Under the pieces are notes generated by a model. The model was given only the letters and a program-made list of their open reading frames with translations. It ran no database searches and was not told the origin of the DNA. DNA of 64,000 nucleotides, taken from NCBI GenBank assembly GCA_019752555.1, contig JAIELY010000004.1, positions 85,844 through 149,843 of the forward strand, read 5' to 3'. The DNA comes from Rhabdochlamydiaceae bacterium (lineage in GTDB: Bacteria > Chlamydiota > Chlamydiia > Chlamydiales > Rhabdochlamydiaceae). Numbering within the stretch: position 1 is the first letter of the stretch; every line of letters begins with the position of its first letter. The position numbers were made by a program, and so were the translations under genes. Below, piece by piece: positions 7,671-16,797 of this stretch.

Positions 7671-10600
7671 ATGAGCACACCCCGCCCCGCACCTAGACTT
7701 AGCAAAGAACAACTACAGGCTGCCATCAACGAAGAGAGCAAAAAGTTCGAGGCATTTTATCTTTGGATCGAACAGCACATGCCGGGAAGTTTCTTCGAAG
7801 AAGTGGATAAAGAGAGCATCCGCCTCATCGTTCACAGTCTGATGGGATTTGATTTTAACGACTACTTCACATTAATCCATTCGAAAACAACTAGCTTCAC
7901 TCTATGCTTAGACAGTCCGGATGCCGATTTGCGCATCCTTAAGCAATGGCAAAGCTACGGAATCAAAAATTACCGAGCGTTTGTCTCGAATGCCCCCCCT
8001 CCCTTTTCTGAAATCAAAACGCATCTGCGCATTGCGGTGATCACTCTTGCTGATTTCAGTGAAATCCCGACAACGCCCGCAGCTGCCCCTGAAAAAGAAA
8101 AAGAAATCATCGCAGCATTAAAAGAGCGCAACCCAGAAGTCACAGAAAGCGGCTTTCAAAAACTATTAGCGCAGCTTGGTTCAAAATTTGTCCGCTCACT
8201 CACTAAAGACCGTCTCGTACTTGCACTCGACATGTTCTTCCGCGCTAAAACACGGGATAATTGCCAGTACGAGGTGCGCTACAACGAAGATTGGAAGGAA
8301 AAAAAAGAAACCCCTTCGATGCAAATCGTGTTAGCCTGGCGCAACGTACAAAAATATAATTTCCTCTATCGCTTAGCTAAGGTGATCCACCGTCATGGTC
8401 TTACCATGAAAAAAGTGAATGCGACCTACTTAGATCCCTATAGCAGGCAAAACATTTTAATTATGTCGATTGGCATCCACGGAAGCAAAGGGGGCGCTGC
8501 ATGGGAAGAGGCTGACATCAACGACTTCCTTAAAGAACTTGTCACCTTGAAATATTTTCAAGGGATGGAACTTGTTGAAGAGGTATTTGTCGACACCAAG
8601 CTCTTAAGCGGCAATTTGGGAAATTTAATTAAAAGCATCGTTTACTTTGTCCACCAAGTCCTAGTGCATGCAGATTTAAACATGTACTCGCTTAACCACG
8701 TAGAAGAAGGGATCTGCCGCCACCCTGAGCTTATCGTGCATTTAGCAAAAGCGTTTGAAGCTAAATTTAACCCTGATCATCCAAACGAAAGTGAATTTCA
8801 TAAAGCAAAAGACCACTTCTTAAACCTCGTCGAGCACCTAGACACTGGAAATGAGATCAACGATACAAGGCGAAAAAACATTCTCAGACAAGCGATGAAC
8901 TTCGTCGAGCACACTCTTAAAACGAATTTCTACCGCAATAATAAAACCGCCTTTAGCTTCCGTTTGGATCCCCATTATCTCGATCATGTCCCTTATGACC
9001 GGAAAGAAAAATTCCCCGAACTGCCTTACGCCATTTTCTTTATGAAAGGGATGTGCTACCTCGGCTTTCATATCCGCTTCCGCGACTTGTCGCGCGGGGG
9101 GCTGCGCACTGTGCTGCCAGAGAGAATCGAGCAGATGATTGCAGAGAGAAACAACGTTTTTTCCGAGGCTTACAACTTAGCTTATACGCAGAATAAAAAG
9201 AATAAGGACATTCCTGAAGGAGGGGCCAAAGGGGTGATCTTTTTAGAGCCCTATGGAAGACTTTATTCCGAAGAAGAGATTTTGCAAAAAGAACTCGAAG
9301 AAACAGGTGCGGCAACAGAGGAGATCGCACAAAAAATCAAAGCCTTCCACACCGAACAAAAACTCGAATACCTCCATCAAACTCAACGCTCCTTCATCGA
9401 AAGCTTTGTCACCCTCGTCAACTGCGATCCCGATGGAAAATTACGCGCTAAGCATATTGTCGACTATTACAAAAAGCCTGAATATATTTATTTGGGGCCC
9501 GACGAAAATATGCACAATAACATGATCGAATGGATCGCTGCCTACAGCAAACTCTTTAACTACAAACCCGGCGGCGCTTTTATTTCCAGTAAACCGGGCG
9601 CTGGGATCAATCACAAAGAATATGGGGTTACCTCTTTAGGGGTTAATGTGTACATGGAAGAGGTCTTAAAATATCTTGGCTTTGACCCTGCTAAAGACCC
9701 TTTTTCGATTAAAATGACAGGCGGTCCCGACGGGGATGTCGCCGGCAATCAAATCTTCAACCTGTACCAATTCTATCCAAAAACAGCGCAGCTGCGCGCG
9801 CTTATCGATGGATCTGGAACCATCTATGATCCCATCGGCCTTGATCTCGAGCAGCTCTCAGAACTTTTTAAAGAGGGAAAACCCATCCGATTTTATCCTC
9901 CTCAAAAACTCAATGAGGGAGGCTTTTTACTCGACACTCGCACAAAACGGGAACAATCCGCCTACGCTCAACAAACTTTATGCTCGCGCAAAAAAGAAGG
10001 GAAAGTGGTCGAAGAATGGCTTTCTGGAAATGAGATGAACCATCTATTGCGCCACAATGTCCATGAAACACTCACCGACATCTTCATCCCTGCAGGGGGA
10101 CGTCCCCGCACCTTAAGTGAAAGCAACCTAAAAGATTTTCTCGATGAAAATGGAAAACCCTCTTCTAAAGCCATTGTCGAAGGGGCCAACCTTTACCTCA
10201 CCCCCTGGGCGCGTAGAGCCCTTGAGAAACTTGGAGTTTTGATTTTTAAAGACAGCTCCGCAAACAAAGGCGGCGTGATCTGCTCATCCTTTGAAGTTCT
10301 CTTCAGCCTTGTGTTATCCGAAGAAGAATTCCTAAAAGAAAAGGTGCAAATCGTCGAAGAGATCCTCGAAATTATCCGAACTAAAGCGCGGATGGAAGCG
10401 CAACTGCTTCTTAAAACACACAGCGAGCAAGGCGCACACCTGACAGAAATTTCTGAGTGGATCTCTGAGCGGATTAACGTCTATAAAGATCAACTCATGG
10501 CCTACTTACATACTGTCACTCTCTCCAACGACCCGAAAGACCCTCTGATCCGCTGCCTCCTTAACTATTGCCCCCCTCTTTTGCGCAATCACTACTTAAA

Positions 10601-10769
10601 GCGGATTTTAGACGAAGTTCCTGATGTCCATAAAAAAGCCATCATCGCTTGCCACCTAGCCTCCCGAGTCGTTTATTTCCGCGGGCTTAGCTGGACCCCA
10701 TCTTTGGTCGATGTGCTCCCAATTATCACGAAAGACCCATTAATCGTCGGTAATTTTATCCTAGAATAA
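7671..10769 (+). CDS. Large NAD-specific glutamate dehydrogenase
   Basis: A 1032-residue protein of the large GDH class. The first 330 residues form a regulatory, ACT-like region. The catalytic part contains FRDLSRGGLRTV (about 465-476), EGGAKGVIFLEP with the catalytic lysine region, KPGAGINHKEYG and the NAD-binding segment GGPDGDVAGNQ. It oxidatively deaminates glutamate to 2-oxoglutarate and ammonia, feeding the TCA cycle. The start at 7671 is supported by a TAGGAG site about 8 bases upstream. It is a single-gene unit ended by the hairpin at 10796-10834. Classical Chlamydiaceae use host glutamate similarly. Confidence 0.93.
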   Translation: MSTPRPAPRLSKEQLQAAINEESKKFEAFYLWIEQHMPGSFFEEVDKESIRLIVHSLMGFDFNDYFTLIHSKTTSFTLCLDSPDADLRILKQWQSYGIKNYRAFVSNAPPPFSEIKTHLRIAVITLADFSEIPTTPAAAPEKEKEIIAALKERNPEVTESGFQKLLAQLGSKFVRSLTKDRLVLALDMFFRAKTRDNCQYEVRYNEDWKEKKETPSMQIVLAWRNVQKYNFLYRLAKVIHRHGLTMKKVNATYLDPYSRQNILIMSIGIHGSKGGAAWEEADINDFLKELVTLKYFQGMELVEEVFVDTKLLSGNLGNLIKSIVYFVHQVLVHADLNMYSLNHVEEGICRHPELIVHLAKAFEAKFNPDHPNESEFHKAKDHFLNLVEHLDTGNEINDTRRKNILRQAMNFVEHTLKTNFYRNNKTAFSFRLDPHYLDHVPYDRKEKFPELPYAIFFMKGMCYLGFHIRFRDLSRGGLRTVLPERIEQMIAERNNVFSEAYNLAYTQNKKNKDIPEGGAKGVIFLEPYGRLYSEEEILQKELEETGAATEEIAQKIKAFHTEQKLEYLHQTQRSFIESFVTLVNCDPDGKLRAKHIVDYYKKPEYIYLGPDENMHNNMIEWIAAYSKLFNYKPGGAFISSKPGAGINHKEYGVTSLGVNVYMEEVLKYLGFDPAKDPFSIKMTGGPDGDVAGNQIFNLYQFYPKTAQLRALIDGSGTIYDPIGLDLEQLSELFKEGKPIRFYPPQKLNEGGFLLDTRTKREQSAYAQQTLCSRKKEGKVVEEWLSGNEMNHLLRHNVHETLTDIFIPAGGRPRTLSESNLKDFLDENGKPSSKAIVEGANLYLTPWARRALEKLGVLIFKDSSANKGGVICSSFEVLFSLVLSEEEFLKEKVQIVEEILEIIRTKARMEAQLLLKTHSEQGAHLTEISEWISERINVYKDQLMAYLHTVTLSNDPKDPLIRCLLNYCPPLLRNHYLKRILDEVPDVHKKAIIACHLASRVVYFRGLSWTPSLVDVLPIITKDPLIVGNFILE

Positions 10770-10795
10770 ACAACTCACAATCAACAACTTGCAAT

Positions 10796-10834
10796 AAAAA
10801 TTCAGCAGTCAACCAGATTGACTGCTAAATTTTT
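10796..10834. terminator. Bidirectional-looking terminator after the glutamate dehydrogenase gene
   Basis: The arms AGCAGTCAA (10804-10812) and TTGACTGCT (10818-10826) pair perfectly around a 5-base loop. The stem is flanked by AAAAATT on the left and AATTTTT on the right, giving a T-run in both directions. Confidence 0.8.
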
Positions 10835-10835
10835 C

Positions 10836-10864
10836 TTGCGCTCTCTACCTCTATTTGCTACAAT
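10836..10864 (+). promoter_or_regulatory. Promoter of hrcA-grpE-dnaK with a flanking inverted repeat
   Basis: TTGCGC (10836-10841), 17 bases, TACAAT (10859-10864). A perfect 9-base inverted repeat, GCTCTCTAC (10840-10848) and GTAGAGAGC (10882-10890), overlaps the -35 region on one side and the ribosome binding site of hrcA on the other. The classical CIRCE element (TTAGCACTC-N9-GAGTGCTAA) is not present between the previous gene and hrcA. Confidence 0.6.
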
Positions 10865-10894
10865 CAGGCTTAAAATTAAGAGTAGAGAGCTTTT

Positions 10895-12061
10895 ATGAAG
10901 TCCTTAACCCCCAAAAAACCGGCCAAAGACCAGCGCGAGCGCCAGGTGCTCTTTGGACTCATCGAGCTCTACTTACAAACAGGCAAACCGATCGGCTCCA
11001 ATACATTAAGAGAAAATGGATTCGAGTCGCTGAGCTCAGCTACAATCCGCAACTACTTTGCCAAACTCGAAGAAGAGGGCTGTTTAAAGCAGCAACACTC
11101 ATCCGGCGGCAGAATCCCCACATCTCTAGCTTATAAATATTATGCAGAAGCTCATAGGGATAAACCCCTTGTGGACAACAAAGAAAAGCAACTCTTGCAA
11201 ACAACTCTCCTCAAAGAAAGTAGAGAAGTTGCCACCTATCTGCACCACGCAGCAGAAACACTCAGTGAAATGACAAACTGCGCCGTCTTTCTTTCCGCTC
11301 CCAGGTTCGATCAAGACTTTATCCTCGATATTAAACTCATTTCGATCGATCATAACCGCTGTCTTTCGGTCATCATCACCGATTTTGGCTTAATCCACAC
11401 CGAAGTGCTTTATACCGATAAAAAGCTGAGCAACTTTACGATTAAACGCTTAGAAGCCTACTTCAACTGGAAGATCACAGGCCTTGACAAACCCCATCTC
11501 GATCCCGAAGAAGAAGCCCTAGCCTCCCGCTTTTATAAAGAAGTGATGCTGCGCCATATTGTCAACCACTCCCATTTTAGCGCAGAGGACCTCTATAAAA
11601 CAGGATTTTCCAAACTCTTGAGCTACCCCGACTTTAATGACGCTACAGCTCTTGCAAACGGCCTTTCCCTTTTTGAAAATAGCACACAGCTGCGCACGCT
11701 TCTTAACGAAAGCGCCATGTCAAACGGTGTTAACTGTTGGATCGGCGAGGATCTGCACGCTTTTGCCCCTTCTGCATCCGCCTGTTCTGTGATCTCCGTG
11801 CCTTATAAGATCCACCAAACTACTGCAGGAGCGCTCGCCATTTTAGGACCCAACCGAATCCCCTACCGCCATCTGTTTGGCGTCCTTCAAATCGCCTCAG
11901 ATCTCATTTCCGAGTCTTTGACGCGAAGCATTTACAAATTTAAAATATCCTTCCGCCAACCCAAACCCCCTCACCTCGACTTTAAAAATGACGTCATCGA
12001 ACAAGCCCATTGCTTGATGCTGGAAAATAAGTCGAAGATAAAACCCCACGGAGAGACATGA
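10895..12061 (+). CDS. hrcA: Heat-shock repressor HrcA
   Basis: A 388-residue transcription repressor. The N-terminal winged helix shows LSSATIRNYFAKLEEEGCL (about 50-68) followed by SSGGRIPTSLAYKYY, the signature of HrcA. The rest is a GAF-like dimerisation region. HrcA represses class I heat-shock operons by binding CIRCE and depends on GroEL for folding. It is the first gene of hrcA-grpE-dnaK (CT394-396 order) and overlaps grpE by 4 bases (ATGA). In Chlamydia CIRCE lies directly upstream of this operon; here I see instead an unrelated inverted repeat flanking the promoter. Confidence 0.96.
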   Translation: MKSLTPKKPAKDQRERQVLFGLIELYLQTGKPIGSNTLRENGFESLSSATIRNYFAKLEEEGCLKQQHSSGGRIPTSLAYKYYAEAHRDKPLVDNKEKQLLQTTLLKESREVATYLHHAAETLSEMTNCAVFLSAPRFDQDFILDIKLISIDHNRCLSVIITDFGLIHTEVLYTDKKLSNFTIKRLEAYFNWKITGLDKPHLDPEEEALASRFYKEVMLRHIVNHSHFSAEDLYKTGFSKLLSYPDFNDATALANGLSLFENSTQLRTLLNESAMSNGVNCWIGEDLHAFAPSASACSVISVPYKIHQTTAGALAILGPNRIPYRHLFGVLQIASDLISESLTRSIYKFKISFRQPKPPHLDFKNDVIEQAHCLMLENKSKIKPHGET

Positions 12062-12582
12062 TGACAGAAGAAGAAACCCCTCCAATTGAGGAAGCACAAG
12101 CGCAAAACCCGCTCGAGCTCAAAATCCAATTCCTCGAAGAAGAGCTCAAAGAAGCTAAAGACAAATACCTCCGTCAGCTTGCAGAAACTGAAAACATGCG
12201 TAAACGGATGAAAAAAGAAGCGCAAGAGATGTCCCGCTTTGCCCTCGAAAATCTTGTTGAAGAGATCTTAGGGCCAATTGACAATCTCGAAAACGCACTT
12301 AAATTTACCGCGCAAATGTCGGAAGAAACGCGCAACTGGGCTCAAGGATTTCAGATGATCCTCAATCAGTTTCTCGAAGTGCTATCCAACCACGGAATCA
12401 CATCTTTTCATGCGATGGGAGCCACATTCGATCCCCATTTGCACTACGCCATTGAAACAGAAGAAACAACAGCACACCCAGAGGGGACAATCTTGGAAGA
12501 ATTTGTCAAAGGCTACAAAAGCACAGATCGAACGATCCGACCTGCTCGAGTAAAAGTAGCAAAACCCCCTCAAAACACTTAA
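12058..12582 (+). CDS. grpE: Nucleotide exchange factor GrpE
   Basis: A 174-residue cochaperone. Residues 18-55 form the long N-terminal helix, with KYLRQLAETENMRKR as the family core; the C-terminal beta domain ends in DRTIRPARVKVAK. GrpE releases ADP from DnaK. The start codon overlaps the hrcA stop, and a second ATG directly follows at 12061, so the first residue is uncertain by one. dnaK follows after 30 bases with its own AAGGAG site. Confidence 0.97.
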   Translation: MMTEEETPPIEEAQAQNPLELKIQFLEEELKEAKDKYLRQLAETENMRKRMKKEAQEMSRFALENLVEEILGPIDNLENALKFTAQMSEETRNWAQGFQMILNQFLEVLSNHGITSFHAMGATFDPHLHYAIETEETTAHPEGTILEEFVKGYKSTDRTIRPARVKVAKPPQNT

Positions 12583-12612
12583 AATTAAACCATCCTTTAA
12601 GGAGCATAAACT

Positions 12613-14523
12613 ATGAGTCAGAAAAAAAAGAACGTCATCATCGGCATTGACTTAGGGACAACCAACTCCTGTGTCGCTATTATGGAAGGCGGCACCCCAA
12701 AAGTGATCGCAAACGCAGAAGGAGCGCGTACAACCCCTTCTGTCGTCGGCTATAAAGGCGCAGAGCGTCTCGTCGGCGTTCCCGCAAAACGACAAGCCGT
12801 GACAAACCCTGAACGCACCATCTTTTCAGCTAAGCGTTTCATCGGACGTAAATACTCTGAAGTGCAGTCAGAAACCAAAACAGTGCCCTATAAAGTAAGC
12901 CAAAATGCCAACGGCGATGTAGTGTTCGACGTCGATGGAAAAATGCTTACCCCAGAAGAGGTCGGAGCTCAAGTCTTAATCAAAATGAAAGAGACTGCAG
13001 AAGCCTACCTCGGGGAAAAAGTGACAGAAGCTGTGATCACTGTCCCTGCCTACTTTAACGATTCGCAACGCCAGTCGACAAAAGACGCAGGAAAGATTGC
13101 TGGACTAGAAGTTAAACGCATTATCCCAGAGCCCACTGCCGCAGCTCTTGCCTATGGACTTGATAAACAGCACGACAAAAAAATTGCTGTTTTCGACTTG
13201 GGCGGAGGAACATTTGACATCTCGATCCTCGAGATCGGCGATGGCGTCTTCGAAGTGCTCTCCACGAATGGAGACACCCACCTTGGCGGTGATGACTTTG
13301 ATAACGTGATCCTCCACTGGATGCTCGACGAATTCCAAAAAGAGAATGGGATCGATTTGAGCAAAGATAAAATGGCGCTCCAACGTCTACGCGACGCTGC
13401 AGAAAAAGCTAAAATCGAGCTCTCTGGCACCCAAACAACAGAGATCAACCAACCCTTCATCACAATGGACGCATCGGGTCCAAAACACTTGGCCCTCACC
13501 CTAACGCGCGCTAAATTTGAATCGCTTGCCCATGACCTGATCGAGCGCTGCGTTGAGCCTTGCGTAAAAGCGTTGAAAGACGCAAGCCTTAACAAAGAGC
13601 AGATCGACGAGGTGATCCTAGTCGGCGGAATGACTCGTATGCCCTCTGTTGAGCGCAAAGTAAAAGAGATCTTCGGAAGAGAGCCTCATAAAGGGGTCAA
13701 CCCGGACGAAGTGGTTGCAATTGGCGCTGCCATTCAAGGCGGGGTTCTAGTGGGCGATGTGAAGGATGTACTTCTTCTCGACGTCATCCCCCTCACCCTT
13801 GGAATCGAAACCTTAGGCGGCGTACTCACCCCGCTTGTCGAGCGCAACACCACCATCCCAACACAGAAAAAACAAGTCTTCTCGACAGCAGCGGACAACC
13901 AGCCCGCCGTCACCATCGTCGTCCTCCAAGGAGAGCGCAAGATGGCCAAAGACAACAAAGAGATCGGCAGATTTGATTTAACTGACATTCCTCCGGCCCC
14001 CCGAGGAGTGCCTCAAATCGAGGTTGCGTTCGATATCGACGCAGACGGGATCCTCCACGTCTCTGCAAAAGATGTCCAGTCAGGCAAGCAGCAAAAGATC
14101 CGGATCGAAGCTAAATCCGGCTTAAATGAAGCGGAAATCAAGCGGATGCTCAAAGACGCAGAAGATCATGCAGACGAAGACAAAAAGCGCAAAGAGGAGA
14201 TCGAAATACGCAACGAGGCCGATGCGCTTTCCTTCCGCGCACAAAAGTCTCTCGATGAGTACAAAGACAAGCTGCCCAAAGACCTTGTCGATACGATCCA
14301 AGCTAAAATCGATGCTGTTAAAAAAGCGCTCGAGTCGCAAGACTCCACTCTCATCAAAGCCGCGCACGACGATCTCAATGCCCACATGCAAAAGATCGGC
14401 GAAGCAATGCAAAACGCAGGCGCTCAGGCCCCCAATTCCCAGGGTCCAGCAGCTGGTCCTAAAGCAGCAAAGCCTGACATCGAGGAAGCAGAAGTAGAAA
14501 TCCTCGACGACGATAAAAACTAA
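12613..14523 (+). CDS. dnaK: Molecular chaperone DnaK (Hsp70)
   Basis: A 636-residue Hsp70 of normal length. The ATPase domain has [17 protein letters not shown] near the N-terminus, [11 protein letters not shown] (about 194-204) and VGGMTRMP (about 337-344). The substrate domain follows, with [14 protein letters not shown] in the linker, and the C-terminal tail ends in acidic EVEILDDD. It is the last gene of the heat-shock operon and is followed by a strong terminator hairpin. Confidence 0.99.
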   Translation: MSQKKKNVIIGIDLGTTNSCVAIMEGGTPKVIANAEGARTTPSVVGYKGAERLVGVPAKRQAVTNPERTIFSAKRFIGRKYSEVQSETKTVPYKVSQNANGDVVFDVDGKMLTPEEVGAQVLIKMKETAEAYLGEKVTEAVITVPAYFNDSQRQSTKDAGKIAGLEVKRIIPEPTAAALAYGLDKQHDKKIAVFDLGGGTFDISILEIGDGVFEVLSTNGDTHLGGDDFDNVILHWMLDEFQKENGIDLSKDKMALQRLRDAAEKAKIELSGTQTTEINQPFITMDASGPKHLALTLTRAKFESLAHDLIERCVEPCVKALKDASLNKEQIDEVILVGGMTRMPSVERKVKEIFGREPHKGVNPDEVVAIGAAIQGGVLVGDVKDVLLLDVIPLTLGIETLGGVLTPLVERNTTIPTQKKQVFSTAADNQPAVTIVVLQGERKMAKDNKEIGRFDLTDIPPAPRGVPQIEVAFDIDADGILHVSAKDVQSGKQQKIRIEAKSGLNEAEIKRMLKDAEDHADEDKKRKEEIEIRNEADALSFRAQKSLDEYKDKLPKDLVDTIQAKIDAVKKALESQDSTLIKAAHDDLNAHMQKIGEAMQNAGAQAPNSQGPAAGPKAAKPDIEEAEVEILDDDKN

Positions 14524-14555
14524 AGCGGAATTAAGTTAACCCGCCTTTTCTTTTT

Positions 14556-14583
14556 AACCCACTGAGTCTCTCAGTGGGTTTTT
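14556..14583 (+). terminator. Rho-independent terminator of dnaK
   Basis: AACCCACTGA and TCAGTGGGTT form a perfect 10-bp stem around a 5-base loop, followed by T5. A 40-base stretch including this terminator (14550-14589) recurs without a mismatch at 16604-16643. Confidence 0.92.
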
Positions 14584-14628
14584 CATTTTAAAAATTCACT
14601 CACACTTTTCATTAAAAGAATTAATATT

Positions 14629-14657
14629 TTGACATAAATCAAATTACAAGATAAAAC
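14629..14657 (+). promoter_or_regulatory. Promoter of the first leucine-rich-repeat gene
   Basis: TTGACA (14629-14634), 17 bases, TAAAAC (14652-14657). A second TTGACA lies 26 bases further on. An AGGAGA ribosome binding site precedes the ATG at 14696. Confidence 0.5.
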
Positions 14658-14695
14658 ATTTGACAACATTTAAAAAAACCAGGAGATTTTAAATT

Positions 14696-16579
14696 ATGTC
14701 ATCCTCATTACAAACAATAAGCAGCGCTGCTCCGGTTCACCCCAGCCTGCAAGAGTTCGATACCCAGTTTGAAAGTTTATCTCGTAACCCTCCTTCTGTC
14801 AGCACTCTAGAGGAGTTTGAACACTATCAGGACCTCCACTCAAGACTAAAAAGAATTTTAACTAGCACTCATTTTGCTCTCCAACACGAAATCGCAAAAC
14901 TAGGAGCTCTTTCTCAGAAAAACTCGAGTATTTCAGTCATCGAAGGCTCCACCGACTCGCCTCTTGGCTCCATGACAAAAGAAGAACTTGAAGTCCAAGC
15001 AAAGGACCATCTAAAAGATACAATCGCATGTACCCAAAGAATGGTCATGCTAAAGATGTTTCATTACAAGATGAAAGTGAAAGCTTACCCTCCCTTTCAT
15101 CAAAAACAAATATTACAGACAATTCTAACCCAATTCAAGCATCCAGACTTAGAGATTGCTCCCGAATCTGTAAAAAGTCTCAGCGTCAAGCTCAGCAAAT
15201 TCAACAGGATGAAGCAAAACTTTACCACAGAACAAGCATTAACATTAGCTTTTTTACTATGCCCCTCATTAGGAAATCTTACTCTGAAATCGAGCGGATA
15301 CGGACAGTCAGAGACACTCCACTGCCCGAAACTGATGGCCCAGATGTTAGGCCAAGAACTATTAACTGAGCTACATTTAATAAATGTCAAAGTCGCACCC
15401 GAATTACAACCAACGCTATTTAAAATAATTGAACTCAAGCTAAATTCATTTACTTGGTTAAACGGCAGAACTCTTGCGCCGCACGATAGAGAGCTATTCC
15501 TTAAATCAATAACAAATTCCCGCGAGTTACAACGACTTACATTAAAGCTACCTGACGGCTTCCCGCCAGAAGATCTAAACCTGATTGCAGAATTCGTTAA
15601 AACCACCGAAAAACTTTCACTGCTTGAGATTAGTGGCGTTAAAGCTAATGTAGACAATGGAAAACAATTTGCAGAAGCCCTCAAGAACAATAAGAGCATC
15701 ACTCGATTCTCTTTAACCTTTAAGGACAAAAAGTTCGGCGCCCTTGCACAAATGCTGTTTTCAGATGTCTTATGGCGCAATTCCACATTAACATCACTAA
15801 CACTCAAAAACAAAAAACGATTCCAGCCAGCCACTTATCCTGCGTTGCTCGCAAGCCTTCTAAGACATAACACTCTAACACAGCTTGAATTAATATCTGA
15901 ATCCGGCTTCGGAGCAAAACATAAAGATTGGAAAAAGGCAGTTACAAATGCAGAACGCACCCTCAAGGATTGCTCTTCTCTTATAGACCTGCGTTTGCCT
16001 GTTTCTCTTACACGTAACAGTAAAGAACATCTAGCGAGAAATAAACACAACCTTGAGAAACGCCTCGAAACTCTACTCCACATTTTACTTCAAATCGATC
16101 TATATCCGACTCCAAACATTGATTTAGACTCCTCATCAGATTCAGAGTCTTCAAGCGCTTCTTCGTCAGATTCAAGCGCCTCTTCAACAGAAGACGAGCT
16201 CTACTTAAATCCACCTCAGCCAATGACGCCTAGACTAGTGGTAGAAAGGAAACATTTTGGAAGAAGACATTCATCCTCCTCCCAAACCAGCTCTTCTTCG
16301 TCAGACTTAGAGTCAACAAGCCAATCAAAAGAAGAAAAGGCCAATACTGTCATGTCAGACGTACTAAATGACTTCCTTCACTTATTCGAAAGCTTAAAAC
16401 CTTCTGCGAATCAACCTCAAGATCATTTAGACTCTTCGGATGATTCCATTCCAACATCTGAATCAAGCACAGATGACGAGCGAGAGCCCCCCGCTTTGAG
16501 AACAGGAAGAATGCGAGAGATCTCTTCATCGTCTTCTGATTCGAGCTCTTCAGAGTCCAGCTCTTCAGATTCAGATTAA
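14696..16579 (+). CDS. Leucine-rich-repeat protein with Ser/Asp-rich tail (paralogue 1)
   Basis: A 627-residue protein. Residues 20-60 hold a conserved head (PPSV...DLHSRLK) shared with the next gene. From about 150 to 440 there are degenerate leucine-rich repeats of the ribonuclease-inhibitor type, such as NSTLTSLTLKNKKRF and HNTLTQLELI. A C-terminal cap near 430-460 (SLIDLRLP, then RNKHN) is shared with both paralogues. The last 150 residues are dominated by Ser and acidic residues in runs such as SSSDSDS and likely disordered. No signal peptide. The architecture suggests a secreted host-interaction protein, which is inference. It is bracketed by two identical terminator copies. Confidence 0.75.
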   Translation: MSSSLQTISSAAPVHPSLQEFDTQFESLSRNPPSVSTLEEFEHYQDLHSRLKRILTSTHFALQHEIAKLGALSQKNSSISVIEGSTDSPLGSMTKEELEVQAKDHLKDTIACTQRMVMLKMFHYKMKVKAYPPFHQKQILQTILTQFKHPDLEIAPESVKSLSVKLSKFNRMKQNFTTEQALTLAFLLCPSLGNLTLKSSGYGQSETLHCPKLMAQMLGQELLTELHLINVKVAPELQPTLFKIIELKLNSFTWLNGRTLAPHDRELFLKSITNSRELQRLTLKLPDGFPPEDLNLIAEFVKTTEKLSLLEISGVKANVDNGKQFAEALKNNKSITRFSLTFKDKKFGALAQMLFSDVLWRNSTLTSLTLKNKKRFQPATYPALLASLLRHNTLTQLELISESGFGAKHKDWKKAVTNAERTLKDCSSLIDLRLPVSLTRNSKEHLARNKHNLEKRLETLLHILLQIDLYPTPNIDLDSSSDSESSSASSSDSSASSTEDELYLNPPQPMTPRLVVERKHFGRRHSSSSQTSSSSSDLESTSQSKEEKANTVMSDVLNDFLHLFESLKPSANQPQDHLDSSDDSIPTSESSTDDEREPPALRTGRMREISSSSSDSSSSESSSSDSD

Positions 16580-16609
16580 TCCATATCTGCAAGATCATGC
16601 ATCCTTTTT

Positions 16610-16637
16610 AACCCACTGAGTCTCTCAGTGGGTTTTT
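16610..16637 (+). terminator. Terminator after the first leucine-rich-repeat gene (duplicate of dnaK terminator)
   Basis: Same 10-bp stem, loop and T-run as the terminator after dnaK; the identity spans 40 bases (16604-16643 versus 14550-14589). Confidence 0.92.
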
Positions 16638-16797
16638 CATTTTCACTGAAACAGTCCCAGTGCTGCTTCCCAGAAATCCCTCCAAGGTTGAAGCGAACGC
16701 AGTGTATACTTAATCAAATTGAGATGATAAAGTCTCACGCGCCGATAAAGAACAGTTATTTAAATCTTAAAGCTTTAATCAACCACGAGACTAGATT

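Noticed and set aside
13152..13658. 168-residue antisense frame in dnaK
   Set aside because: It is a shadow of the dnaK coding sequence with no start signal.
15100..15834. 244-residue antisense frame
   Set aside because: It mirrors the first leucine-rich-repeat gene and is Ser/Leu-rich only because of the sense codons.
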